A stretch of 64,000 nucleotides of DNA from Nakamurella leprariae (GCF_016918035.1 NZ_JAERWK010000026.1:48782-112781); one strand, 5' to 3'; positions 44,668 through 54,264 are shown, counted from the first letter of the stretch. Made by a program: numbers and translations. Notes: generated from the sequence alone by a model not told the origin.

Positions 44668-46356
44668 TCAGACCAGGCGGAGCGCGCCGGGGCGGATGAG
44701 CCGGAACCAGCGACCGCCGTACCGGCCGAGATCGATTCCTACCGAACCGTCCTCGCCGACCGGCTCGCGCCGCTGCGGGTCGAACAGGTCGACCAGTTCG
44801 GAGCCGACGCGGTCGGGCAGCGTCAGCGCGACGGTGACCGGCTCCTCGGCCAGGTTGTGCACCAGCAGGACCGTGCCGCCCTCCCAGTCGCAGCGGTGCG
44901 CGAACACCGTCGCCAGCGGATGGTCGAGCACCGTGGCCGTGCCCCAGCCCAGCTCCGGGCACTCCCGGTAGGTCCGGATGCGCCGCCGCATCCAGCTCAG
45001 CAACGATTCCGGGTCGTGCCGCTGCGCCATCACGTTGACCTGGTCGGGGGCGAACGGTGGATCCGGGAACGGCCGGCACAGCCGGTCCGGGTCGTCGACG
45101 GCGGAGAACCCACCGAGCTCGCCGGGCGCCCACTGCATCGGGGTGCGCACGGCCATCCGGCCGTCCAGCGACAGTTGCTCGGCCATGCCGATCTCCTCGC
45201 CGTAGAACAGCGTCGGCGTGCCGGGCAGGGACAGGGTGAGGCTGTAGGTCAGCCGGATCCGGTCCTGGTCGCCCTCGAGCATGCTGGGCAGCCGGCGGCG
45301 CAGGCCGCGCCCGTAGAGCTGCATCGACTCGTCCGGGCCGAACGCGTCGAACACCTGCTGCCGCTCGGCCAGACTCAACTTGTCCAGGGTCAGTTCGTCG
45401 TGGTTGCGGGCGAACACCGCCCACTGCGAGTCGTCCGGCGTCGGCGGGCGTCCGGACAGTGCGGTGCGCAGCGGTCCGGCGTCCGACCGGGCCAGGGCCA
45501 GGTACATGGCCTGCATGGTCGGGAAGTCGAACAGCATGGTGATCTCGTCGCCGTCCTCGTCACCGAAGAACGCGCGGGCGTCCTGGTGGCTGAGGTTGAC
45601 CTCACCGAGCAGCACCGCGCCACCGTGACGCCGGTTCAGGAACGCCCGCAGGTCCCGCAGGTAGTCGTGCGGGTCGGGCAGCGCCTCGGAGGTGCCCGGA
45701 CTGCCGTCCGCGGACTGCGTCTCGATCAGGAACGGCACCGCGTCGACCCGGAAGCCGGAGAGCCCGAGCGCCATCCAGAAGCCCATGATGCGGGCGATCT
45801 CGTCCCGCACCCGCGGGTTGGCCACGTTCAGGTCCGGCTGGCTGCGGTAGAAGCGGTGCTGGTAGTACTGCCCGCTCTTCTTGTCCAGCGTCCAGATGCT
45901 GTTCTCCCGGTCGGGGAAGACGACGTCGCCCGGCTGCTCGGGACCCGGCTCGTCCCGCCACACGTACCAGTCGCGGCGCGGTGAGTCCCGGGACGACCGG
46001 GCCTCGCGGAACCACGGGTGCTCGCTGCTGGTGTGGTTGACCACCAGGTCGGCGATGACCCGCAGCCCCTTCTCGTGCGCGGTGCGCAGGAACTCGGCGA
46101 AGTCGCCGAGCGTGCCCAGACGCGGGTCCACCGAGTAGTAGTCGGTGATGTCGTACCCGTCGTCGACGTTCGCGGTCGGGTAGAAGGGCATCAGCCAGAC
46201 GACGTCGACGCCCAGGTCGACCAGGTGGTCCAGCCGCTCGGACAGACCGGCGAGGTCACCGATGCCGTCCGCGTCGCTGTCGAAGAACGTCTCGACGTCC
46301 AGGCAGTAGACGACCGCGTTCTTCCACCAGACGTCACCGGTCAGCGTGGCGCGCAC
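44668..46356 (-). CDS. trehalose synthase-like GH13 alpha-glucosidase-family enzyme
   Basis: 562 residues from GTG 46356 with CAGGAG upstream. GH13 motifs in order: region I IADLVVNHTSSEHPW, region II GLSGFRVDAVPFLIE (nucleophile Asp), region III AVLLGEVNLSHQDA (acid Glu), and region IV FARNHDELTLDKL (transition-state Asp). The stretch RRRLPSMLEGDQDRIRLTYS and LFYGEEIGMAEQL follow TreS. TreS isomerises maltose and trehalose in glycogen metabolism. Proximity to an LpqY-SugABC-like importer fits trehalose handling. It lacks the maltokinase fusion. A related amylase specificity is possible. Confidence 0.88.
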   Translation of the reverse strand: MRATLTGDVWWKNAVVYCLDVETFFDSDADGIGDLAGLSERLDHLVDLGVDVVWLMPFYPTANVDDGYDITDYYSVDPRLGTLGDFAEFLRTAHEKGLRVIADLVVNHTSSEHPWFREARSSRDSPRRDWYVWRDEPGPEQPGDVVFPDRENSIWTLDKKSGQYYQHRFYRSQPDLNVANPRVRDEIARIMGFWMALGLSGFRVDAVPFLIETQSADGSPGTSEALPDPHDYLRDLRAFLNRRHGGAVLLGEVNLSHQDARAFFGDEDGDEITMLFDFPTMQAMYLALARSDAGPLRTALSGRPPTPDDSQWAVFARNHDELTLDKLSLAERQQVFDAFGPDESMQLYGRGLRRRLPSMLEGDQDRIRLTYSLTLSLPGTPTLFYGEEIGMAEQLSLDGRMAVRTPMQWAPGELGGFSAVDDPDRLCRPFPDPPFAPDQVNVMAQRHDPESLLSWMRRRIRTYRECPELGWGTATVLDHPLATVFAHRCDWEGGTVLLVHNLAEEPVTVALTLPDRVGSELVDLFDPQRREPVGEDGSVGIDLGRYGGRWFRLIRPGALRLV

Positions 46357-46396
46357 GGGCAGCTCCTGTTCGCAGGTCGAAGGTCCGGTCGGTGGA

Positions 46397-47365
46397 TCAG
46401 CCGGCGTGCAGCACCGGCAGCACGTGCTCGGCGAACGCGCCGATGAAAGCGTCGTCGTCCTGACCGACGAAGTGCAGCATCAGCTCGTCGAAGCCGAGCT
46501 CGGCGTACTCGGCCAGCCAAGCCGTGTGCTGGGCGAGATCGGCCGAGACCCGGACGTTCTCGGCCACCACCTCCGGTGGCACGTACCGCGTCGCCGCCTC
46601 GAACTGCTCGGGATGCTCGAGGTTCCAGGACAGGTCGGTGGGCACGCAGTTGCCGCGCCACTGGTCGACGGCGATGGCCAGCGCCTCGTCGGCGTCCGGC
46701 GCCCAGGACAGGTGCACCTGCAACCGCAGCGGGCCCCGGCCGCCGGCGTCCCGGTAGGCCCCGACGACCCGGCGCAACTGTTCGACGGGCTGGTTGACGG
46801 TGATGAGCCCGTCGGCCCAGTCGGCCGCCCAGGCCGCCGTCTCGGCGCTCACCGCGCCGGCGACCAGCTCGGGCGGCACCTCCGGCAGCGACCACAACCG
46901 GGCCCGGTCGACGGTCACGTGGCCGCGGTGGCTGACCTCCTCACCGCGCCACAGGGCCCGCATGACGTCGACGCACTCGCGCAGCCGTTCCATCCGCTCG
47001 GGCTTGGACGGCCAGCGGTCGCCGGTGACGTGCTCGTTCATCGCTTCGCCGCTGCCCACCGCCACCCACGGCAGCCGCCCGGGGAACATCGCGGCCAGGG
47101 TGGCCATGGCGTGGGCCGAGATGACCGGGTGGTACCGCTGGCCGGGAGCGTGGAACGAACCCATCGGGATCCGCTCGGTGGCCTGCAGGGCCGCGCCCAG
47201 CCAGGACCAGGTGAAGCCGGAATGGCCCTGGTTGTGCGTCCACGGCGCCAGATGGTCGGAACACATGACCGAGTCGAACCCGGCCTGCTCGGCCTGCACG
47301 GCCGAATCGCGCAGCACCGCCGGATGGACCTGTTCGTGCGAGGCATGGAAGCCGATCAGCACCAT
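46397..47365 (-). CDS. LLM-class F420/FMN-dependent oxidoreductase (TIGR03885-like)
   Basis: 322 residues from ATG 47365. Luciferase-like TIM barrel: GFHASHEQVHPAVLRDSAVQ, FDSVMCSDHLAPWTHNQGHS, AMFPGRLPWVAVGSGEAMNE, and ADGLITVNQPVEQL. This resembles the TIGR03885 subgroup, often found beside trehalose-synthase-like genes, as here (41 bp gap, same strand). Substrate unknown; the cofactor could be F420 or FMN. Confidence 0.88.
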   Translation of the reverse strand: MVLIGFHASHEQVHPAVLRDSAVQAEQAGFDSVMCSDHLAPWTHNQGHSGFTWSWLGAALQATERIPMGSFHAPGQRYHPVISAHAMATLAAMFPGRLPWVAVGSGEAMNEHVTGDRWPSKPERMERLRECVDVMRALWRGEEVSHRGHVTVDRARLWSLPEVPPELVAGAVSAETAAWAADWADGLITVNQPVEQLRRVVGAYRDAGGRGPLRLQVHLSWAPDADEALAIAVDQWRGNCVPTDLSWNLEHPEQFEAATRYVPPEVVAENVRVSADLAQHTAWLAEYAELGFDELMLHFVGQDDDAFIGAFAEHVLPVLHAG

Positions 47366-47448
47366 GCCCCCATCCTGCCGGGCCGCCCGGTCGGCGTCAG
47401 GGCCCGCCCGGTGCCCGGCGCAGCAGCTGCCGTGGTAGAGACGGACGC

Positions 47449-47598
47449 ATGAGCGACCAGCGCGATGAGCGACCGGACGACGAGTTGGCGCACCGACCCC
47501 GGGTGCCGGTGGACCAGGACCACGAACCGGCCGGAACGGACGAGGAGATCAGCGAGCAGCTGAGCGTCGATCCCGACCGGGACGGTGAGAAGGGGTGA
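47449..47598 (+). CDS. small acidic hypothetical protein (49 residues)
   Basis: ATG 47449 to TGA 47598, product MSDQRDERPDDELAHRPRVP and then PAGTDEEISEQLSVDPDRDG. It is strongly charged, without hydrophobic segments, probably disordered. A weak GAGACGG precedes the start. Divergent from the LLM gene and ending 11 bp before the AAA ATPase remnant start, so perhaps its leader cistron. No family recognised. Confidence 0.45.
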   Translation: MSDQRDERPDDELAHRPRVPVDQDHEPAGTDEEISEQLSVDPDRDGEKG

Positions 47599-47608
47599 CG
47601 GGCCCGAC

Positions 47609-48426
47609 GTGAGCGCCCGGCGGGCGCGGATCACCGGCCTGCCGGTGCGGCGGGTGCTGGGTCCGGGTCCGGAGGCGGGGGCGGATCCGGACCGGTTGTT
47701 CGAGCGGATCGGCTGGGCGGCCGACGTGCCCGCGGTGCGGCAGCTGCTCCGCGACGGGCTGGACCTGCGCGCCGCCACCGTGCTGGTCGGCGAGAACGGC
47801 TCCGGCAAGTCGACCGTCGTGGAGGCGATCGCGCTCGCGTTCGGCCTGTCCGCCGAGGGTGGCTCCAGCCTGGCCCGGCACACCACGCGGGTCACCGAGT
47901 CGCCGGTGCACGAGCTGCTCACGGTCCGGTGTTGATGGTCGGAGCCCGCGGTCCCTCGTGCCTCGCTCGCGCGACTCCTCCGGACGGCGTCGGCGGTTCC
48001 CGGTGGGGCTACTTCCTGCGCGCCGAGACCATGCACAGCTTCTACACCTACCTGGAGCAGAACCCGCGGTCCCCGTTCGCCCCGCCGGAACCGAGATTCC
48101 ACGAGATGTCGCACGGACAGTCGTTCCTCACCATGCTGCGGGACCGCTTCACCCGACCGGGCCTGTACGTGCTGGACGAACCGGAGTCGGCGCTGTCGTT
48201 CTCCGGGTGCCTCGCGCTCGTCGCGCTGCTCGGCGAGCTGACCGCCCGCGGTGACACCCAGGTCGTGGTGGCCACCCACTCGCCGATCGTCGCCGCCTAC
48301 CCCGGCGCGACGATCCTCGAGGTCGGCGAGTGGGGCCTGCGCGAGGTGCCCTACGAGCAGCTGCAGCTGGTCGACCACTGGCGGCGGTTCCTGGCGCGGC
48401 CGGACCGCTACCTGGGTGACGACTGA
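47609..48426 (+). pseudogene. AAA-type ATPase gene interrupted by an insertion/frameshift
   Basis: First part (GTG 47609 to TGA 47935): ITGLPVRRVLGPGPEAG, then Walker A TVLVGENGSGKSTVVEAIAL and TRVTESPVHELLTV. Second part, in another frame: GVGGSRWGYFLRAETMHSFY, MSHGQSFLTML, Walker B GLYVLDEPESALSF, VVVATHSPIVAAYPGA. Together these make a complete small SMC-like predicted ATPase. Between them, about 47930-47982, 53 extra bases with a stop shift the frame; removing them would give LTVRDGVGGSRWG. Two separate products from GTG 47609 and a GTG/ATG near 47929 are unlikely to work alone. Confidence 0.75.
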
Positions 48427-48550
48427 GCCCTCCGCGTCGGCGGTGCAGGACGCTTGCCGCCCGGGCCCGGTGCCGACATCCTCGTCCGGTCAGGCCTGAC
48501 CGGAGGGCGAGCCGTCGCCGGGGCGCCGGCCGCCGGGAACGAGGTCCCCC

Positions 48551-49321
48551 ATGAGCCGTTCCACCCAGGCGCGCGGCACCACCGTCGCGGCGCCCGCGGC
48601 CACCGTCGGGCCCGACCGGGCCCGGATCGCGCTGCTTGCTTCCACCGAGTACCGGCGGACGATCGCCGCGTGGCGGTCTCTGGAGCCGGCCGACTGGTCC
48701 CGGCCCACGCCCTGCCCGGGCTGGACCGTCCAGCAGATGGTCGCCCACACCGTGGGCATGACCGAGATGACGACGTCCATCGTGCAGCTGGCCGGTCAGA
48801 ACATCGCCGCCGCACGCGCCGGCGGCGGCATCGACGCGCTCACCGCCGTCCAGGTCCGCCGGCACGCCGGTCAGCGCCCCGACGAACTCATCGCCGCCAT
48901 GATCCGGGCGGCGCCCCGGGCGCTGCGCGGCCGTCGCACGCTGTCCCGGACCCTGGGCCGGGCGCCGCTGCCGGAGCGGCAGGAGGTAGGCGACGATCAC
49001 GAGTGGTGGCGGATCGGCTACCTGGTCGACACCATCCTGACCCGCGACCCGTGGATGCACCGGATGGATCTGGCCGCCACGACCGGGCGGCCGCCGGAGC
49101 TGACCGCGGAGCACGACGGAGCGATCGTCGCCGGGGTGGTGGACGAGTGGGCGCGCCGGCACGGTCGGCCGTACCGGCTGCGCCTCACGGGCCCGGCCGG
49201 CGGGTCCTGGTCGACCGCGGACGGTGGCGACGAGCTCGAGCTCGACGCGGTCGAGTTCTGCCGGGTGCTGTCGGGGCGCGGGTCGGAGAAGGGACTGCTG
49301 GCGCAGCGGGTGCCGTTCTGA
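48551..49321 (+). CDS. maleylpyruvate isomerase-family mycothiol-dependent enzyme
   Basis: 256 residues from ATG 48551. The DinB-like four-helix MDMPI domain has LEPADWSRPTPCPGWTVQQM and MVAHTVGMTEMTT near residue 60, with the metal His of VAHTVG, and later YLVDTILTRDPWMHRMDLA (His). A C-terminal beta domain follows (LRLTGPAGGSWS). Family enzymes use mycothiol, the actinobacterial thiol. Substrate unknown. RBS GGAACGAGG-like is weak. Confidence 0.9.
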   Translation: MSRSTQARGTTVAAPAATVGPDRARIALLASTEYRRTIAAWRSLEPADWSRPTPCPGWTVQQMVAHTVGMTEMTTSIVQLAGQNIAAARAGGGIDALTAVQVRRHAGQRPDELIAAMIRAAPRALRGRRTLSRTLGRAPLPERQEVGDDHEWWRIGYLVDTILTRDPWMHRMDLAATTGRPPELTAEHDGAIVAGVVDEWARRHGRPYRLRLTGPAGGSWSTADGGDELELDAVEFCRVLSGRGSEKGLLAQRVPF

Positions 49322-49327
49322 GGTCGG

Positions 49328-49815
49328 TCAGGTTGACCGGTCGTAGGTGACCACCCGGACGCCCCCGGGCAACGTCACCTCGTCGACCGGGGTGAACCGC
49401 GTCGGGGCGAACGGGCCGGAGAACAGTCGGATCCCGTCGCCGATGATCGACGGGTCGACCTTCAGCACCAGGCGGTCGAGCTCGGGCAGCAGGGCGTGCG
49501 CGAGGGTGCCGCCCCGACGAGCCAGGGATCGAGTCCGTCCTCGGCCTTGAGCGCGCGGACCCGCTGGAGCGGGTTCCCCCGCACGAGTTCCGCAGCGGCG
49601 GAATTGGTCTCGGTCAGCGTCGTGGAGACGACCAGGTGGCGCAGGTACGGATCGGCATCGGGAACCCCTGTGTGCAACACGATCTGGTACGAGGCCCGCC
49701 CTTCGAGCACGGTGTCGAACGATCGGCCGGGCCTGTCGACCCCCGGAGCCGTGCGGGCCGGGCCGGGCAACGTCTCGGGCCAGTGCTCGACCAGGTACCC
49801 GATGAGGTCCGCTCA
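49328..49815 (-). pseudogene. RibD C-terminal (dihydrofolate reductase-like) protein remnant
   Basis: The minus frame opens after a TGA with DLIGYLVEHWPETLPGPART, then SFDTVLEGRASYQIVLHTGV, LVVSTTLTETNS and EDGLDPWLVG; the first ~45 residues with the NADPH-binding start are missing. Near 49510 the frame shifts: adding one G would give WLVGGGTLAHALLPELDRLV, followed by VDPSIIGDGIRLFSGPF and VTLPGGVRVVTYDRST to the stop at 49328. Two independent lesions, so it is a pseudogene. Such proteins reduce unknown substrates. Confidence 0.8.
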
Positions 49816-49911
49816 GATCGATCAGGAACCAAGAAGCGGCGGCCGGGGTCGGGCTCCTAGCGTCGAGCCGGTCAGGCCGAACCGTTCGGCCGCATCCGGA
49901 AGGACCCTCCC

Positions 49912-50148
49912 ATGAAGACCATGACCTGCCGGCAGCTCGGCGGCCCCTGCGACCTGCAGCACCACGGCAACACCGGCGACGAGATCATCCACGCCCAGGA
50001 CGCGCACCTGAAGGAGTTCGTCGCGGCCGGGGACACCGCGCACGAGACCGCGCTGGCCGAGATGAAGGGCCGCTGGAAGAACCCGGTCGGCGGGCTGGGC
50101 TGGTACCGGCGGGTGAAGAAGGAATTCAAGGCTCTGCCTGAGACCTGA
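49912..50148 (+). CDS. DUF1059-type small protein
   Basis: 78 residues from ATG 49912 with GGAAGGA upstream. MKTMTCRQLGGPCDLQHHG gives the conserved Cys pair and His typical of the family; then DEIIHAQDAHLKEFVAAG and MKGRWKNPVGGLGWYRRVKK. Small stand-alone family of unknown role, possibly metal-binding via its Cys/His. Convergent with the MocR-type gene, 5 bp apart. Confidence 0.85.
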   Translation: MKTMTCRQLGGPCDLQHHGNTGDEIIHAQDAHLKEFVAAGDTAHETALAEMKGRWKNPVGGLGWYRRVKKEFKALPET

Positions 50149-50153
50149 CCGGC

Positions 50154-51572
50154 TCAGACCAGATCGGCCCCGGGATCGATCGGCACCAGCCGGTCGACCG
50201 CGTCCCACGCGTGGCCCAGGGCGTCGACGAGCCCCGGCATCCGGTCGGCGGGCAGGGTGAGCGGGAGCCGCAGGAACCGCTCGAACGCGCCGTCGATGCC
50301 GTACCGGCTGCCCGGGGTCAGGACCAGCCCGTGGCTGCGCGCGGTGACGGCGAGCGCCGAGCTGACCGGGGCGCCGAGATTGATCCACAGGAAGATCCCG
50401 CCGTGCACGTCCGGCACCGACCAGGCCGGGAACCGGGCGCGCAGCGCCGGCAGCAGCGCGTCCCGGGTCGCCGCGAGCTGGTCGCGCCGGACCTGTAGCA
50501 CCTCGTCGGTCCGGGGGACCAGGGCCAGCGCCATCAGCTGCTCGAGGATCGGGGTGCCGAGGTCGCCGGGTCCCCGGCCGTGCGCGAGCCGCCGGACCAG
50601 GTCGGGCCGGGCCCGGATCCAGCCGATCCGCAGCCCGCCCCAGATCGTCTTGCCCATCGACCCGATGAGCACGGTGTCCGGCCCGGCCATCGGCGGCATC
50701 GGGCCGCGGTCGATGTCCAGCTCGGCCGTCGTCTCGTCGACGACCACGGTCGTCCCCGAGCGGTGGCCGACCGCGAGCACCCGCTCCCGCCCGTCGGCCG
50801 GCAGCGTGGCGCCGGTCGGGTTGTGGAAGTCCGGCATCAGGTAGGCCAGGGTCGGGTCGGACCGCCGGACGGCCTGCTCGAGCGCGTCCAGGTCCCAGCC
50901 GTCCCGGCTGTCCACCGGGGCGCCCATCAGCCGGCCGCCGCCGATCCGGACGGCGTCCTGGGCGTGCGGGTAGGTGGGTTGTTCGATCAGCACCCGGTCG
51001 CCCCGGGTCAGCAGTACCCGGGTGAGCAGCGCGATGGCGTGCTGGGCGCCGATGGTGATGAGCACCTGGTCCGGGTCGGTGGGCAGGCCCCGGGCGCGGT
51101 ACCGCTCCGCGACCGCCTCGCGCAGCTCCGGCAGCCCGATCGGGTCGTACCCCGACGTCGACAGGTACCGCGGCAGCTGCTCCGCGGCCACGACGGCCGC
51201 CTCCGGAACCAGGCTGGACGCGGGGACCGTCGCGTGCCGGAGGTCGAGGCCGGCCGGCTGGTCGCGGTCGGGCGGCGCCCCGGGCGCGGCGGGCAGCCGG
51301 GTCCGGGTGCCCGAGCCGCGCACGCTGACGGCGTGACCGGACACCCGCAGCCGGCCGTAGGCGGCGGCGACCAGGGTGCGGCTGACCCCGAGCCGGTCGG
51401 CCAGCACCCGCTCGGCCGGGAGCCGGACGTCCACCCCCACGCGGCCGTCCAACACCAGCAGCCGGATCCGGTCGGCCAGCGCCCGAGAGCCCGCGGACCC
51501 CGCGCCGCCCCCGGACGGCCAGTCACCGAGCAGCTGGGCGAGGGGCACCGCCCCGATCAGACCGCCGCTCAT
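50154..51572 (-). CDS. MocR-family GntR/aminotransferase-type regulator
   Basis: 472 residues from ATG 51572. N-terminal wHTH (about 30-95: LADRIRLLVLDGRVGVDVRL, AERVLADRLGVSRTLVAAAY), then a linker and a class I aminotransferase domain: QVLITIGAQHAIALLTRVLL, MPDFHNPTGATLP, VDETTAELD, and the PLP Lys in LIGSMGKTIWGGLRIGW. MocR regulators bind PLP-linked effectors and typically control a divergent transporter gene. Here the partner is a YczE-like protein, 61 bp away across an inverted repeat. Confidence 0.93.
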   Translation of the reverse strand: MSGGLIGAVPLAQLLGDWPSGGGAGSAGSRALADRIRLLVLDGRVGVDVRLPAERVLADRLGVSRTLVAAAYGRLRVSGHAVSVRGSGTRTRLPAAPGAPPDRDQPAGLDLRHATVPASSLVPEAAVVAAEQLPRYLSTSGYDPIGLPELREAVAERYRARGLPTDPDQVLITIGAQHAIALLTRVLLTRGDRVLIEQPTYPHAQDAVRIGGGRLMGAPVDSRDGWDLDALEQAVRRSDPTLAYLMPDFHNPTGATLPADGRERVLAVGHRSGTTVVVDETTAELDIDRGPMPPMAGPDTVLIGSMGKTIWGGLRIGWIRARPDLVRRLAHGRGPGDLGTPILEQLMALALVPRTDEVLQVRRDQLAATRDALLPALRARFPAWSVPDVHGGIFLWINLGAPVSSALAVTARSHGLVLTPGSRYGIDGAFERFLRLPLTLPADRMPGLVDALGHAWDAVDRLVPIDPGADLV

Positions 51573-51589
51573 CCAGCCACTTCATCACG

Positions 51590-51614
51590 ATTGGCTGTTG
51601 GTGCGCCAGCCAAT
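51590..51614. promoter_or_regulatory. inverted-repeat operator of the MocR/YczE pair
   Basis: ATTGGCTG (51590-51597) and CAGCCAAT (51607-51614) are perfect 8-bp inverted arms with a 9-bp spacer, 17 bp from the MocR start and 19 bp from the YczE start. The extra TTGG within the spacer gives a direct half-site repeat as seen at MocR targets. Binding is inference. Confidence 0.65.
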
Positions 51615-51633
51615 CCGGTCGTTCCATGGAGCC

Positions 51634-52302
51634 ATGCTGTCGCGGAGTGTTCGGCTCGTCGCCGGCCTGGTCCTGTACGGACTGGCCATCAGCCTGATGG
51701 TGCAGGCGGCGATCGGCGTCTCCCCGTGGGACGTGCTGACCCAGGGCATCTCCCGCCACACCGGCCTCCCGTTCGGCTGGACCACCAACCTGATCGGGGT
51801 GGTGGTCCTGCTGCTGTGGATCCCGCTCCGGCAGCGGCCGGGGGTGGGCACGGTGCTGAACGTGCTGCTCGTCGGGCCGAGCGCCCAACTCGGGCTGGCG
51901 CTGGTCCCCGCGCCGTCGTCCCTGCTGCTGCGCATCCCACTGTTCGCCGTCGGGCTGGTGCTGCTGGCCGTGGCCACCGGCCTGTACCTGGGCGCCGCGC
52001 TCGGGCCGGGACCCCGCGACGGATTGATGACCGGCGTGCAGCGCCGCACCGGCTGGCCGATCTGGGCGGTCCGTGGCGGCATCGAGCTCACCGTGCTGGT
52101 CGTCGGGTGGCTGCTGGGTGGCAACGTGGGCGTGGGCACGCTGGCGTTCGCCCTGCTCATCGGCCCGTTGGTGCACCGGGCCATGCCGATGCTGGCCTGG
52201 GACCGGCAGGATGCCTGCGCCCGTCCCGACGGTCCGGGCCGACGCCCGCGCATCAGCACGCGCGCCCGCGTCTCCGCCAGGTGTGGAACCGACTGCAGGT
52301 GA
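51634..52302 (+). CDS. YczE/YyaS/YitT-family integral membrane protein
   Basis: 222 residues from ATG 51634. Five hydrophobic segments (LVAGLVLYGLAISLMVQAAI first) with the family motif IGVSPWDVLTQGISRHTGLP and the second-repeat GPGPRDGLMTGVQRRTGWP. The C-terminal 35 residues are polar. MocR neighbours of this family are usual and the protein is presumed to move a vitamin-B6- or amino-acid-related compound. Function unproven. Confidence 0.88.
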   Translation: MLSRSVRLVAGLVLYGLAISLMVQAAIGVSPWDVLTQGISRHTGLPFGWTTNLIGVVVLLLWIPLRQRPGVGTVLNVLLVGPSAQLGLALVPAPSSLLLRIPLFAVGLVLLAVATGLYLGAALGPGPRDGLMTGVQRRTGWPIWAVRGGIELTVLVVGWLLGGNVGVGTLAFALLIGPLVHRAMPMLAWDRQDACARPDGPGRRPRISTRARVSARCGTDCR

Positions 52303-54264
52303 CCGGCCGCCCGGCACCGACCCGACACGCACCGACCCGCCGCGTCCCGACCGGCCGCGCGCCGACTCCCGGCACGACCCGACCGCGGTCGCGCGGGCGG
52401 TGCTCCGCCGGCCCACCTCGTCCAGCCCACGGTCGATCCCGCGGCTGCGGGCGCTGCCCGCCGCCACGGGAGCGCCACTGCCGGCCGCCGCGCTGGCGGC
52501 CGGCCGCCGCCAGGCCCAGGACCTGGTGGCGGCCAGCCGGGCCGAGCGGCCCTCCGGACCGACCGACGCCCGCCGGCAGCGATGGCAGCAGGCGCGGACC
52601 GAGCTGACCGCCCGGATCGAGGCAGCCGCGGCCGACCCGACCGGGCCAGGCGACGACCCTGACGACGACGTGCCGCGGCAGCGGCAGGAACTCAGGCTCT
52701 TCACCGGCGGGACCGCGCAGGCCCGGACGGCGCCCGCGCGGTTCGCGTGGCACGTGGAGCTGGTCCGGGCCGACTTGGCCCACGCCCTGGTCCCGGGCGA
52801 TCCCGACGGCCGTGCGCAGGGCGAGGGCGTGGTCATCGCCCATCCCGACACCGGATGGGCGCCGCACCCGCAGTACGACGTGCGGCGCATCGATCTGGCC
52901 CGCAGTTGCGCGACCCGGACCGACGCGACGGGCGGTGACGCCGCCCGGCACACCACGGCGCGGGCGATGCGCCTCATCCCCGACGTGGCTCACGGCACCG
53001 CCACCGGGAGCCTGATGGTGGGCGGCGACGGTACGGGCCCCGAGCTGGCCGCCCCGGGAACCGCGCTGGACCTGCACGCGTCGCGTCGACCCGCCGTCCC
53101 CGCGGGCCGCATCGTCGGCATCGCGCCGAAGGCCACGATCCTGCCGATCAAGTTCATCCCGGACACCGTGCTCGACCTGTCCGGCTCGGGGCTGGCCGGA
53201 GTCGGCGTCGTCCGGGTCGGCGACGGCGACCTCGTCGAGGCGATCGAGCGGTTGCCCTCGGGGCCGACGTGCTTTCACTGAGCGTCGGCGGGATGGTGTC
53301 CGACCGGGTCAGCCGGGCGATCGACGACGCCGTCCACCGTGACCACGTCATCGTGGTGGCTGCGGCCGGGCAGACCTACCTCGACAACATCCTGAGCTGG
53401 CTGAGCCCGGAGGACTCGGTGGTCGAACCGGCCCGGTTCCAGGACGTCGTCGCCGTCGCGGGCTGCTCCACCGACGGAAGCCCGTGGGCCGAGAGTCACC
53501 GCGGTCCCAACGTCGACATCACCGCCCCGGGCGACGCCGTCTGGGTCGCGGGCTTCGATCCGGCCCGGGTCGACGCCGACGGCACCTGCGTCCCGGTGGT
53601 GCGGGCCGCCAGCGGCACCAGCTATTCCGCCGCGATCGTGGCCGGCGCTGCCGCGGTGTGGCTGGCGCACTGGGGTGGGCGCCGCCGTCTGACCCAACGG
53701 TACCCCGGTGTCCCGCTGGCCTGGGTGTTCCGGGAAGCGTTGCAGCGCAGCGCAACTCCACACCCCGATGCATCCTGGGACGCCGTCGACTTCGGGCCCG
53801 GCGTGCTCGACGTGCACCGGCTGCTGACCACGCCATTGCCCCCGCCCGACACGGTGCCCGAGCCGCCGGCCACCGTCGGCAACCTGCTCACCACCGTCGA
53901 GACCCATCTCGACGCGGCCGCCGAGGTGCTGTCCGGCATCCGCGACGCCGGCCTGCGCGCCGGGGCCGCCGTGGTCGTCCTGGCCGGGCTGGCCGCGACC
54001 GCGCTGGACGACCTGACGGACCACCTGGCCGCGGGCTACGCCGCCATGGAAGTGGGGGAGGGCCCCGGCCGTCCCGACGCCCGCGACGTGCTGACCCGGG
54101 CTGAGCACCTGTTGCGGGACGCCACCGAGGCGGCCGACGACCTGGCCGACCTGGCCGCCGAACAGGGTCAGGCCGTGGTCGACGCGTTGGTGGCGGCGGC
54201 CGGGCGGGTGGCCGCCGTGAGCGCGGACGCGGTGGAGACCGTCCGCGGTTGGTTCGGCGGCTGA
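52283..54264 (+). pseudogene. S8 subtilisin-like serine peptidase with a frameshift
   Basis: The first part (possible GTG 52283, overlapping the YczE end; start uncertain) runs to TGA 53281 and contains the catalytic Asp in VIAHPDTGWAPHP and His in DVAHGTATGSLMVGG. The second, in the -1 frame, contains VLSLSVGGMVSDRVSRAID, AAAGQTYLDNILSW, VVAVAGCSTDGSPW and the catalytic Ser in AASGTSYSAAIVAG. Inserting one G near 53255 would join them as LALGADVLSLSVGG. All three triad residues survive on the two sides, so a sequencing error is a real possibility. The N-terminus has no signal peptide. Confidence 0.8.
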
